Shown here: positions 17,754 to 26,231 of the stretch, one piece after another
How positions within the stretch are numbered: the stretch's first letter is position 1
How the letters are laid out: each line of letters opens with the position of its first letter
NCBI GenBank assembly: GCA_965237965.1
Contig: CBDEGT010000003.1
Coordinates: 62,001-126,000 of the forward strand
Reading direction: 5' to 3'
DNA length: 64,000 nt
From: UBA2988 sp965237965
GTDB lineage: Bacteria > Gemmatimonadota > Gemmatimonadetes > Longimicrobiales > Gaopeijiaceae
Notes under the pieces: generated by a model
Seen by the model: the letters and a program-made list of their open reading frames with translations, nothing else
What the model was told of the DNA's origin: nothing
Database searches by the model: none
Made by a program: the position numbers and the translations under genes

Positions 17754-19100
17754 CTGCGCACGTCGTTCCCGCTGGTCCTGACGCTGGGGTCGCTTCTGCT
17801 CACGGCCTGTGAGCAGGTCGAGCAGGCGGTCGACGCGCGCCGCGACCTGACCCCGCACGAGGCGTATGCGGCCTCGCTCGGGGCGGCGGGGCTCGCACAG
17901 AGCGCGCTGGGCCGGGACTGGGTGCGTGCGGCGGACGCGGCGTTGGCCGAGCCCCTCACGGTCGGGCTTCCCTACCGCGAAGAGGGCTTCCTCCCGGCCG
18001 ACGACCCGACCGCGATCGGGCTGCGCGTGGCGCTCCGGCGCGGTCAGGTGCTCACGGTTCAGACCTCCTTCGACGCGGGAGACTCCGCTCGCGTGTTCGT
18101 GGACCTGTTCAGGGTGCCCGACCAGTCGGGGGATCCGCTCCGGCCGCTCGCGCGGGTCGACTCGCTCCCGGACGGCATGGTGTACGAGCCCTACCGCGAT
18201 GGGGACTACGTCCTCCGTCTCCAGCCCGAGCTGCTGCGCGGCGGACGCTACCGCGTGGTGCTCTCGCTCGATCCGTCGCTCTCCTTCCCCGTTTCGGGAA
18301 TCGATGCGTTCTCGATCGGCAGCTCCTTCGGTGCGTCCCGCGACGGGGGCAGGCGCGATCACCATGGCGTGGACATCTTCGCCGCGCGCGGCACGACCGT
18401 TCTGGCGGCCTCGGACGGGATGGTGTACCGAGTAGAAGAGACGAACCGCGGCGGCCGGGTGGTTTGGGTCCGGGACGATCGGCGCCAGCAGCGGTTGTAC
18501 TACGCGCATCTCGACCGCCAGCTGGTGGAGCCGGGCCGGAGGGTGCGGGTCGGCGATACGCTCGGTCTAGTGGGCAACACCGGAAACGCGCGCACAACGC
18601 CGCCCCACCTTCACTTCGGCGTGTACGCGCGCGGGCGGGATGCGCGGGGCCCCCAGGATCCGCTGCCCTACCTGGCGCGGCCTCGCGCGCGCATGCCCGC
18701 CTGGCCCGGTGACCCCGAGCGCCTCGGGAGCTGGGCACGTGTGTCCGCTTTGACGGCCCCGCTGCGCACCGGACCGGCGGAGGCGTCGGCGACGACGGCC
18801 GTGCTCTCGAGGCACACCCCGGTCTGGCTGCTCGCCAGAAGCGGCGGCTGGTGGCGGGTCCGGCTCCCCGACGGACGGCTCGGATGGCTGGCCGCAGGCG
18901 CTGCCGAGTCCGCCGAGGAGGCGGTCCGCGAGGCGGTGCTCGCCTCGGCCAGCTCCCTTCGGGAGCGCCCGATCGCGCTCGCGCCCGTGGTCGAGCCGCT
19001 CCCCCCGGGCAGCCGGGTCCACGTGCTCGGCGAGTTCTCGGGCCACCTCTGGGTGCGCGGCCCAGGCGGTCGCGCAGGATGGGTCGTGTCGGGGCAGTAG
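17754..19100 (+). CDS. M23-family metallopeptidase lipoprotein with C-terminal SH3 repeats
   Basis: Peptidoglycan endopeptidase anchored by a lipobox (RTSFPLVLTLGSLLLTAC). No ATG, GTG or TTG lies close to the signal in this frame. A CTG at 17754 preceded by GGAGG at 17743-17747 (six-nt spacing) is the best start, giving 448 aa. The middle holds the LytM core: SSFGASRDGGRRDHHGVDIFA (H and D ligands), RLYYAHLDRQLVEPGRRVRVGDTLGLVGNTG and PPHLHFGVY (HxH). Two bacterial SH3 modules follow (PVWLLARSGGWWRVRLPDGRLGWL and SRVHVLGEFSGHLWVRGPGGRAGWV), likely for wall binding. The divergent hydrolase starts only 42 bp away. Confidence 0.88.
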   Translation: MRTSFPLVLTLGSLLLTACEQVEQAVDARRDLTPHEAYAASLGAAGLAQSALGRDWVRAADAALAEPLTVGLPYREEGFLPADDPTAIGLRVALRRGQVLTVQTSFDAGDSARVFVDLFRVPDQSGDPLRPLARVDSLPDGMVYEPYRDGDYVLRLQPELLRGGRYRVVLSLDPSLSFPVSGIDAFSIGSSFGASRDGGRRDHHGVDIFAARGTTVLAASDGMVYRVEETNRGGRVVWVRDDRRQQRLYYAHLDRQLVEPGRRVRVGDTLGLVGNTGNARTTPPHLHFGVYARGRDARGPQDPLPYLARPRARMPAWPGDPERLGSWARVSALTAPLRTGPAEASATTAVLSRHTPVWLLARSGGWWRVRLPDGRLGWLAAGAAESAEEAVREAVLASASSLRERPIALAPVVEPLPPGSRVHVLGEFSGHLWVRGPGGRAGWVVSGQ

Positions 19101-19202
19101 GCCCGAAATCGTCGGCACTCTCCTTCCCCCTCTCCGCGATCCGACGCGCAGCAGGCGATCGTTCCCCTTGAGCGGACCCGGTCGTCGGGTGCACAATGGG
19201 GC

Positions 19203-19718
19203 ATGGTGCGCCATATGTTTACGCGCTGCGTCCCGCCCCTGCTGGGGGTTGCTCTGGCCGGCTGCTCGGTGATGGGATATCCGGGCGGCCTTTCCGGCCC
19301 GATGCCCGCCGCGGATCGACCCCCGGGTGTGGCGGTGGGCCTCGACCCGAAGACCCGTCCCTATGAGGTGAGGGGCGTGCGCTACGTCCCGCTCGCTTCC
19401 AGCGCGGACTACCGAGAGGTGGGGGTCGCGTCCTGGTACGGGGAGCCCTTCCATGGCCGGCGGACCGCCAGCGGCGAGGTCTACGACATGTACCAGCTCA
19501 CCGCCGCCCACCGCACGTTGCCCCTGCCCACGTGCGCCGAGGTCACGCGCCTGGAGGACGGACGGACCGTCGTGGTGCGCGTGAACGACCGGGGTCCCTT
19601 CGTGGAGGGTAGGCGGATCATCGACCTCTCCTACTCGGCGGCTGAAGCGATCGGGCTCGTGGGCCCGGGCACGACCGAGGTCGAGGTGCGGGCGCTGGGA
19701 GACGGACGGGGCTGCTGA
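19203..19718 (+). CDS. rlpA: RlpA-type septal lipoprotein
   Basis: A 171-aa lipoprotein: the signal ends with PPLLGVALAGC; the ATG at 19203 or 19215 could be used. The double-psi beta-barrel core is clear: REVGVASWYGEPFHGRRTASGEVYDMYQLTAAHRTLPLPT, VRVNDRGPFVEGRRIIDLSYSAAEAIGL. In this family the conserved His and Asp act in a lytic transglycosylase on denuded peptidoglycan. There is no SPOR domain, so it is the short form. It follows the M23 peptidase by ~100 bp on the same strand, so both are wall-remodelling proteins. Confidence 0.92.
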   Translation: MVRHMFTRCVPPLLGVALAGCSVMGYPGGLSGPMPAADRPPGVAVGLDPKTRPYEVRGVRYVPLASSADYREVGVASWYGEPFHGRRTASGEVYDMYQLTAAHRTLPLPTCAEVTRLEDGRTVVVRVNDRGPFVEGRRIIDLSYSAAEAIGLVGPGTTEVEVRALGDGRGC

Positions 19719-19833
19719 CCCGCTCGTCTCGTGGCCTGAGAGGGGGCGCGTCGGGGCCCGCGAAGCTCGCACGCGCTCCATCGCGTCGGTAGCTTTTGAC
19801 TGCTTCATCCATCATGTCACGGAGGGCCAGGCG

Positions 19834-20565
19834 ATGCGTCCACGCGGTACCTCCGGGTGGATGGGGCGCGCGGGTGCCGCAGCAGCCCTGCTCTGCGTCC
19901 TTCCGGCGATGCCCGGTCAAGAGAAGCAGGCGGCGTCACGGGACGCGGATCGGTTGGGGGAGGTCGGCGCGGTGGTGGGCACCGTGCAGGTACGGGTGGA
20001 TCCCGCGGTGCCGCCGCCCATGCTCAGCCCTTACGCCCGTCCCCGCTATCGACCTCCCGCTCGCACGGGGGCAGCCTCCACCGCGCCGGAGACGGCGGTC
20101 GTCTACTTGAGGGGAGGATCCACAAGCGGTTCGCCGGCGCCCGCGACGTTCCGGATCACGCAGCGCGATCGCACGATCATCCCGCACGTCACCGCGGTCC
20201 AGGTGGGTGCACGAGTGGACTTTCCGAACGAGGACGACGTCTTCCATAACCTCTTCTCGCTCTCCGGGCCGCACCACTTCAACCTCGGACGCTATCCCCC
20301 GGGGGAGTCGCGCTCGGAGCAGTTCGAGCGCGCCGGCGTGGTCCGGCTGTTCTGCGACATCCACTCCGAGATGGGCGGCGTGATCCTGGTGCTTGATACG
20401 CCCTACTTCGCTCAGCCCGACTCCGAGGGCCGCTTCCAGATCGCCGGCGTGCCGCCGGGCGAGTACACGGCGATCGCGTGGCATGAGGTGGCGGGCGCGG
20501 ACTCGACGCGCGTGGTGATCCGCGACGGGGTCGAAACGACTCTGAGTTTTCTCCTGGGGGGTTGA
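19834..20565 (+). CDS. Secreted cupredoxin-like protein with carboxypeptidase-regulatory-like tail
   Basis: A 243-aa protein with an N-terminal signal-like segment (GRAGAAAALLCVLPAMPG). The central domain looks like a plastocyanin-type fold: PHVTAVQVGARVDFPNEDDVFHNLFSLSG supplies a His, and VVRLFCDIHSEMGGVILVL supplies Cys, His and Met in the order of a type-1 copper site. The last ~50 residues (DSEGRFQIAGVPPGEYTAIAWHE...VETTLSFLLGG) form a carboxypeptidase-regulatory-like beta domain. Such proteins occur next to respiratory or methylamine-utilisation genes, but no partner is seen here. The kinase gene starts 6 nt after the stop. Confidence 0.75.
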   Translation: MRPRGTSGWMGRAGAAAALLCVLPAMPGQEKQAASRDADRLGEVGAVVGTVQVRVDPAVPPPMLSPYARPRYRPPARTGAASTAPETAVVYLRGGSTSGSPAPATFRITQRDRTIIPHVTAVQVGARVDFPNEDDVFHNLFSLSGPHHFNLGRYPPGESRSEQFERAGVVRLFCDIHSEMGGVILVLDTPYFAQPDSEGRFQIAGVPPGEYTAIAWHEVAGADSTRVVIRDGVETTLSFLLGG

Positions 20566-20571
20566 CGCCCC

Positions 20572-22339
20572 GTGGGTTCCAAGCTCCGGGATCGGATCCT
20601 GACGTGGTCGATCGCCAGTACCCTGGTGATCGTGCTGGTCGTGCTCCTTCTGGTGGATTCCGTCTTCCAGAACACGATCCGGGGCAGGCTCGAGGAGAAC
20701 CTGCGCTCGGGCGCCGGACTGGTCGGCGAGCTCCGGCGCTCTCGTGTGGACGCTTGGATCACCGAGGTGGCGGAGCTCGCACTCGAGCCGACGCTCAGGG
20801 CGTCGCTGGAGACCGGCGATCCGGCCACCATCGAGGAGATCCTCGAAACGGTGCGCCAGAACGTTCGGGCCGAGTGGCTGGCCGTGGCGAGTCCGGAAGG
20901 CGATCTGCTCGCGCGTTCCGGATCCGCCCCCTTCGAGCGCATCAGCGCCTCGAGGTTCCTGCTCGACGAGGCCATCTACTACGACACGGGCGACGTGTGG
21001 TACCAGGATGGGCAGCTGTTCGACGTGGGCGTGAGCAGTCTGGTTTTTGGTCCGCTCCGGCTGGGCGTGCTCCTGGGGGGGCGAGGGGTCGACCGCGCGG
21101 TTGCCGCCGAGCTTTCCACGCTGACGGGCCAACGGATTGCCTTCCTGGCCGGAGGCGAGTTGGCCGCCGGGGACTTTCTGCTCGGTCCCGAGGACGTGGG
21201 CGACCTGCTGCAGACGGACTGGACCGTCGACCCCGACCGAGCCGAGCCGGGCGGAATGGCGGTAGCGGGACGGATACGCGAGTTCAGCCTCGATGACGAG
21301 ATCTTCCTGGGCGAGCCGCTCGCTCTCCTGGGAGCGCGCAACGAAGTGGTGGGGAGCCTGGTGGTGTTCCGCTCGCTCGATGCGGCCCTCGCTCCGGTCG
21401 GACAGCTTCGTGGCTATCTGATCATGGTCGGCCTCGGCGGCACGGTCGTGGCGCTCACGTTCAGCCTCGTTCTGACGCGCTCCGTCACTCGCCCGGTGGG
21501 CCGGCTGCTCACGGAAACGGAGCGGCTGGGAGCCGGCGATCTCGACCGTCCCATCGAGCCCATGAACGACGACGAGATCGGCATGCTCGCGAGCGGCTTC
21601 GAACGCATGCGCGTCTCCCTTCGCGAGGCCCGTGCCGAGCTGATTCGCGGGGAGCGGCTATCGGCGGTCGGACAGGCGGCCAGCGCCCTCGTGCACGACT
21701 TCGCCCAGCCCGTCACGCTGATCAGCGCGCATACCGAGCTCCTGGCCCTGGGCGAGGGCGACGAGGCGGAGCAACAGCAGGAGGTCGCGGGTATCCGCGA
21801 TGCCCTGCGTCGCCTGCAAGGGATGATGCGTGAGGTGCTCGAGTTCGCCCGAGGGGAGGTCCGGATCGAGGCTACCGAGATCAGCGTCCAGGGGCTGCTC
21901 GAGGAGGTCGTACGACAGAACCGCCCTGTGGTTGAGCGTGTGGGGATCGAGATCGACGTCGACCACGGTTATGCGGGACCCTGGATGGCTCGATGATCAG
22001 CGTACCACACGTGCGCTCGGGAATCTGGTGCGCAACGCCGCGTCGGCGATGGCCGAGAAAGGCTCGGGCGGGACGATTCGGCTGCGCAGCGCTCGCGCCG
22101 ACCGTCACCTGCGCCTCGAGGTCGAGGACGACGGTCCCGGTATCCCGGAAGAGATCCAGGAGACGCTCTTCGAGCCCTTCGTCACTCGAGACAAGTTCGA
22201 GGGGACCGGACTCGGACTCGCGATCGTGAAGAACTTCGCCGAGAACCAGGGCGGGCGCGTCGCGTTCCGCAGCTCGGCAAAGGGGACGACCTTCGTGATC
22301 GAGCTGCCCGAGACGGAATCTCCGGAGACGCGCTCGTGA
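20572..22339 (+). pseudogene. Membrane sensor histidine kinase, interrupted by a +1 frameshift
   Basis: The first frame (GTG at 20572 to the stop at 21996) encodes an N-terminal membrane helix, a periplasmic sensor of ~220 residues, a second helix (GYLIMVGLGGTVVALTFSLVL), a HAMP domain and a HisKA region with the phospho-acceptor in ALVHDFAQPVTLIS. The ATPase continues in the next frame: RALGNLVRNAASAM (N box), VEDDGPGIPEEIQ (G1), LFEPFVTRDKFEGTGLGLAIVKNFAE (F/G2). One extra base between about 21960 and 21995 separates the two, leaving the kinase without its catalytic domain. It may be real or an assembly error. No response regulator is adjacent. The second frame's stop overlaps the porin start (GTGA). 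Confidence 0.8.
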
Positions 22340-23503
22340 CACTCCGTTCGGGCGCGGGGGCGATCCTGCTGGTGGCCGTGGGGGCGGCGATCCCCGCGCG
22401 CCCCGCAGCTGCAGCCGTCCAGCTCGGTATCTCCGGTGAGGTCGACGTGCTCGCGCTCAGCACGGCCGACGAGCGCGGGCTCAACCGCAACTTCCACGGT
22501 GACGGTCCGTTCAGCGCGCTGCGAATGCGGCTGTTCGACCAGCACTGGGTGACGGAGCGGATCGGCGTGTTCACCGAGCTGCTCTTCGACATCGAGAGCG
22601 ACCCACGGATCTACGGCGCGTACGTCGTGGTCAACGAGCTGGCGGGGCAATCCTGGCTGAACGCACGGCTCGGCCTGGCGCCGTCGCCCCTCGGCAACTT
22701 CGGCCTGCGTGACACCTACTTCACCGCCAACCCGTTGATCGGTGTTCCGCTGCACTGGCAACACCGCACCACGCTCGACGGCTCGGGGCTGGCGCGCAAC
22801 GAGGATCTCATCCGTCGGCGGGAGCAGAACGTCATCGGGTTTCCGATTCTGTACGTCGCGTGCTGGAGCATCCAGTGGGAGCTGCTCGGGTACGCCGGGC
22901 CGTTCGAGTATTCCGTCGCGCTGACGTCGGGGTCGCCATCGAATCCGAGTGCTGCGGACGAGGACGGAGTTGCGTTCCTGGGCCCGCGCGGGCCTGGAAC
23001 CGGTCCCCGGGATCCGCTTCGGGGTGTCGGCTGCGGTGGCCCCATACCTGGGCGGTCGCCTCCGCGATGCGCAGACAATGGCCACCAGTTACCCCGGTGA
23101 GCCGAAGGACTACCTGCAGCGGACCGCCGGCTACGACCTCGAGATCTCAACAGGAAGGTGGCGAATCCTGAGCGAGGCGTTCGTGTCGGACTGGGAGGTC
23201 CCTCTGATCGCGGAGAAGATCAAGGCCTGGTCCGGCTACGGCGAGGCATCCCTCGACTTCCTTCCCGCCTGGCAGTCGGCCGTACGCGTAGGCGTAATGA
23301 AGCACGGCGATATCAGCTCGACCAACGACGGTCTCGGTCCGCGAACCGGCTGGGACGACGACGTGTTCCAGGTGGAGTCTGCCTTATCCTATCGCCTGGC
23401 GCGCGAGGCGTTGGTGCGCGTCGGCTGGCAGCACACCCGGTTCCTCACCGGCTCCGAGGAGCCGACCAACCTGGTCGCGGTCCAGCTCAAGGCCGTGTTC
23501 TGA
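22336..23503 (+). pseudogene. Outer-membrane porin-like protein, interrupted by a +1 frameshift
   Basis: Starts at a GTG overlapping the kinase stop by 4 nt. Signal peptide GAILLVAVGAAIPARPAAAA, then alternating-residue strands (LGISGEVDVLALSTADERG, RIGVFTELLFDIESDPRIYGAYVVVNEL, SWLNARLGLAPSPLGNFGLRDTYF). Frame one runs to 23100, but homologous barrel sequence moves to the next frame at about 22970-22985 (RAGLEPVPGIRFGVSAAVAPYLGGRLRD ... VGWQHTRFLTGSEEPTNLVAVQLKAVF) and stops at 23503. Removing one G in the run near 22980 would restore L-A-R-A-G-L-E. The restored protein, ~390 aa, ends in an aromatic F as barrel proteins do. Confidence 0.78.
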
Positions 23504-23543
23504 AAAGGAGCCCACCGGGCTCGTGCTCGGTGGGCCCCTTTTC
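23504..23543. terminator. Rho-independent terminator after the porin gene
   Basis: AAAAGG, stem GAGCCCACCG / CGGTGGGCCC, loop of about ten bases, then CCTTTTC. The A-run and T-run on either side mean it could serve both the porin gene and the convergent gene at 23596-24267. Confidence 0.85.
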
Positions 23544-23595
23544 GGTCCTGAGCGGGTCTGCGTGGGTGTTCTGCCGGTGAGGACGAACGCCGTGA

Positions 23596-24267
23596 TCAGC
23601 AGACGATGCCACGCACGCGCGTCACTCCGTCAAGGAGGCGCCAGGCGGCGGCGGCCCCGGCGCGGGCGCCGGCCTCGGCTTCCTCGATCGAGACCTCGTC
23701 GTGTGCGAGGGTCCCGATGGCGGCGAGTAGCTCGCGCGAGTGCTCGACATCCATGCTCGCGTGGAGCGTGAAGTAGTCCACCCCCTCACCGTCGATTCCG
23801 TAGCGATCGCGGAGCCCCGTGATCTTGGCGTCGGCGACCTCTGGCGTCTGGGACTCGTATCCGTAGATCATCGCGAGCGCGAATGGCAGGGACGCCGTCT
23901 CGGCGCTCTGGGTGAACGCGCGCACGCACTCGCTCGTTTCCGTTTCTGCGAGCCCCTCCCGGCACTCCTCCGCGGAAGCACCGACCGTCTCCGCGAACCG
24001 AAGCCAGAGGCCAGGATGGTCACCGTCTCGTTCGTCGGACAGGTTCCCCTCGACGATCGACCGTACGCGCCCATGCGGGAGGCGTCCTGCGATCGTCTCG
24101 AGGTAACCCGGAAAGGCCTGCACTTGTCGCCAGTACTGGACGGCGTAGGTGGCCAGGTCGGCCGTGGTCAGCGTGCCTTCCGTCCACGCCCGGTAGAAGG
24201 GATGTGTCAGCAGACGGTGCCCGCAGGTGGCGCCATCGAGCCGCGTCTTTAAGTCTGCCATGCGCAT
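23596..24267 (-). CDS. CADD/PqqC/TenA-like haem-oxygenase-fold protein
   Basis: About 223 aa from the ATG at 24267, with GAGGTG eight nt upstream; GTG 24273 and ATG 24261 are alternatives. All-helical iron-containing redox fold: HRLLTHPFYRAWTEGTLTTADLATYAVQYWRQVQAFPGYLETI, NLSDERDGDHPGLWLRFAE, AMIYGYESQTPEVADAKITGLRDRYGID, VDYFTLHASMDVEHSRE. The Glu and His residues in NLSDERDGDH, YESQ and DVEHSRE are candidate ligands for a di-iron site, as in CADD, which makes p-aminobenzoate from a self-derived Tyr. PqqC and thiaminase functions are the alternatives. It stands alone, convergent with the porin gene. Confidence 0.75.
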   Translation of the reverse strand: MRMADLKTRLDGATCGHRLLTHPFYRAWTEGTLTTADLATYAVQYWRQVQAFPGYLETIAGRLPHGRVRSIVEGNLSDERDGDHPGLWLRFAETVGASAEECREGLAETETSECVRAFTQSAETASLPFALAMIYGYESQTPEVADAKITGLRDRYGIDGEGVDYFTLHASMDVEHSRELLAAIGTLAHDEVSIEEAEAGARAGAAAAWRLLDGVTRVRGIVC

Positions 24268-24383
24268 GATCACCGCACCTCGTTGGTGAAGGATGAGCGG
24301 GGCCCTACCCTCCCGTCGGGAGACGCTCTAAAGATAGGTCGCCCCCCGTAATTGGGCAGGCCCGACGGTTTCTCGATACTGCC

Positions 24384-24638
24384 CTATGCATCCATTAAGG
24401 CGCGCACCTCGGCGAAGAGGTCGCGCAGTGTCCACGGCTTCTGCGATCTCGATGGTCGGCCGCAGGGCACGCGGCTCTACGGGCTTCACCAAGTACCCGT
24501 GAGGGTCGGCCGAACGTGCGCGATCGAGCACGTCGTCGGATGTATGGCCGGTCAGGAACACGATCGCGCAGTCCGACTCCCCCCTGATGGCTCGAGCAGC
24601 CTCGATCCCGTCGACTGCCCCATCGAGAAAAACGGAAG
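24384..24638 (-). pseudogene. Chimeric remnant of two response-regulator receiver domains
   Basis: From 24638 downward the minus strand reads SVFLDGAVDGIEAARAIRGESDCAIVFLTGHTSDDVLDRARSADPHGYLVKPVEPRALRPTIEIA. This is the phospho-Asp-to-Lys half of a receiver; the phospho-Asp strand is cut at the left end of the IS1595 element. At about 24440 the homology moves frame to KPWTLRDLFAEVRALMDA and a stop at 24384. This is the K-P end of a second, different receiver. No product can be functional. Confidence 0.7.
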
Positions 24639-24665
24639 TTCCTAGTTTAAGGTCTTGATTATCGG
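24639..24665 (+). repeat. IS1595 element left terminal inverted repeat
   Basis: Starts TTCCTAGTTTAAGGTCTTGA; perfect 20-base match to the inverted right end, then a partly matching tail. Confidence 0.88.
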
Positions 24666-24874
24666 TAAGTATCCCCTTGACGCAATGCGCGCATAAATAT
24701 ACCTGCCGTTCCGGCACGATAAATCATGCGTCCGCAGCGAGGGTTTATACATAGCCTTGCGGCGGCCGATGCGCAGGCCACACTATCCGCGAGCTGGACA
24801 CCATCGACCCCCGGTGCGCCACGTTGTTGCCGGGATGGTCGGAAGGCGACTCATGTACCGGGAGCTGGTCTAGG

Positions 24875-25051
24875 ATGCCGGAGAAGACGAAGCCGACGAC
24901 TGGTAACCCATTCTACGAGGGTGCGAGCCCCGCGGACGTGGCGCGAGCGTTGCTTCTGCCTCGCGAGAAGGAAATCACGAAACGGCCCCAAGCTGACGGA
25001 TCCGTTTCTAAAAAGCACTCGACTGGACCACGAACGGGGCGCGGCGGTTAG
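24875..25051 (+). CDS. Small hypothetical protein, NPFYEGASPADVARALL type
   Basis: A 58-aa protein from the ATG at 24875, with GGGAG about ten nt upstream. MPEKTKPTTGNPFYEGASPADVARALLLP resembles short proteins of unknown function that share an N-P-F-Y-E-G-A-(S/T)-P core with a following helix. The rest is basic and polar. No signal, membrane or DNA-binding motif. It lies just inside the left end of the IS1595 element, opposite in strand to the other cargo. Confidence 0.55.
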   Translation: MPEKTKPTTGNPFYEGASPADVARALLLPREKEITKRPQADGSVSKKHSTGPRTGRGG

Positions 25052-25096
25052 CGTTCCTGACGGGCTCGCCGCACTCGTGGCAGGGTTTGAGCATGC

Positions 25097-25384
25097 TCAG
25101 GCTGGTCCGAAAGCTGAAGGGAATAGAGCTTGCCATCTACCATCGGCCACTCTTCTGACAGTCTTGCCGTTCTGGCGGCTCAATACTGTAGCCACCGCGT
25201 CCCGTGTCTTCTTGGCTGTGGTGACCATTCCCCCCGCGAGCAGGACGTCATGGATTTCCTTGCTTGTGTGGGGTCCCGGATTTTCCTGCAAGAAGCGTAG
25301 AACAGCCTTCTTAGGCTTGAGGAAGGCGTAGGGAAGAACCTCCTCAGACTGTTTCGGCTCTGCAACGCCTAAAGGCCTGGGCAT
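25097..25384 (-). CDS. Winged-helix-like hypothetical protein
   Basis: A 95-aa protein. After a ~20-residue leader, AVLRFLQENPGPHTSKEIHDVLLAGGMVTTAKKTRDAVATVLSRQNGKTVRRVADGRWQAL has the layout of a winged helix: a recognition helix around AKKTRDAVATVL and a final wing GKTVRRVADGRW. This resembles HARE-HTH/ASXL-type domains that accompany nucleases and restriction proteins, but here it stands alone. It is cargo of the IS1595 element and might regulate it; that is speculation. Confidence 0.6.
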   Translation of the reverse strand: MPRPLGVAEPKQSEEVLPYAFLKPKKAVLRFLQENPGPHTSKEIHDVLLAGGMVTTAKKTRDAVATVLSRQNGKTVRRVADGRWQALFPSAFGPA

Positions 25385-25547
25385 AGGGGCAGGAGCGGTT
25401 GTCGCCGGTCCGTCTAGGCCGGCGAGTTCGCAGCGCAGCTCGGTGCCCGCCTCGTTTCTACCCAGACATCCTAAGACCTGTCGGGTTTCGCGTCAAGTCC
25501 GTCCGTCTGGTTCGTCTGGTTCGTCCAAATCGTCCGTCCTGTCTGTC
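25385..25547. other. Non-coding stretch with a degenerate GTCYGTCTGGTTC repeat
   Basis: At about 25498-25555 GTCCGTCTG, GTTCGTCTG, GTTCGTCC, ATCGTCCGT and CTGTCTGTC follow one another in near-tandem form. No gene is seen. Confidence 0.45.
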
Positions 25548-26060
25548 TCAGATTGAATCGCGAGGCGTCCAGTAGTTCGTCCCCGTTGACAGGCTGTCCG
25601 GCGGGAGATCCTCTAGCCAGACTATGCGACAGTCCCACACCGAGGTCATGCCCGGCTCTGTCTCTTCGGCGTTGAACCTGCACTCGAGCGGGACGCCCAT
25701 GTCGAACGTGCTACCCCAGAGACCGGCCGTGACCGTTTCGAGGCGTTCCAGCGGGAACCGTGCCCCCCCGAAGCAGTCGATCCGCCCGGCCAGCAGCGTA
25801 TTGGTGCGATCGCCCTGGTAGATCGGGCCGGGATTCCGGTAGGTGCATTCGGAGAGCGACCCTTGCGAGGTCAGGGTTACGCCCATACTCCCGTCGGCCA
25901 CATCGTAGGACGGGACCGCCTCGACTTGCAGGTACAGCTCGCCGTATAGGTACGTCTCACTCACGACCACTGTAACGACACCAGTTCTTACCTCTGCGGG
26001 TCGCTGCCCTTCGGCGGCCGCGGCGGTCATGAGCACTAGAATGGCAAGACGCTTCAGCAT
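25548..26060 (-). CDS. Secreted hypothetical protein
   Basis: From the ATG at 26060 the protein has a signal peptide (MLKRLAILVLMTAAAAEG) and about 150 further residues of beta-rich sequence with four Cys (SECTYRN, RIDCFGG, LECRFNA, WDCRIVW). These are well spaced for two disulfides. The frame extends to an earlier start at 26099 that would bury the signal. I recognise no family. A secreted protein is unusual as transposon cargo. Confidence 0.6.
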   Translation of the reverse strand: MLKRLAILVLMTAAAAEGQRPAEVRTGVVTVVVSETYLYGELYLQVEAVPSYDVADGSMGVTLTSQGSLSECTYRNPGPIYQGDRTNTLLAGRIDCFGGARFPLERLETVTAGLWGSTFDMGVPLECRFNAEETEPGMTSVWDCRIVWLEDLPPDSLSTGTNYWTPRDSI

Positions 26061-26231
26061 GATATCCCAATGATACGGCAGTTGTGGTGGGACCATCAAG
26101 TAACGGCTAGAATTCCCCTCGCTGATGCATGATTATACAATCGGGATCGTGTAACGTACGGCCCTGTATAATGTTGAGCGGTCAGCGCATGGATACGAGG
26201 GCTCGCCGTCAAGGGGATAATCACCTGATTA

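Noticed and set aside
17712..18509. N-terminal extension of the alpha/beta hydrolase frame
   Set aside because: It lies antisense to the M23 peptidase gene and is low-complexity; hydrolase homology begins after the ATG at 17711.
25498..25555. Short GTCYGTCTG repeats as a CRISPR-like array
   Set aside because: Units are imperfect, only 8-9 bp, with no constant spacers and no cas gene.
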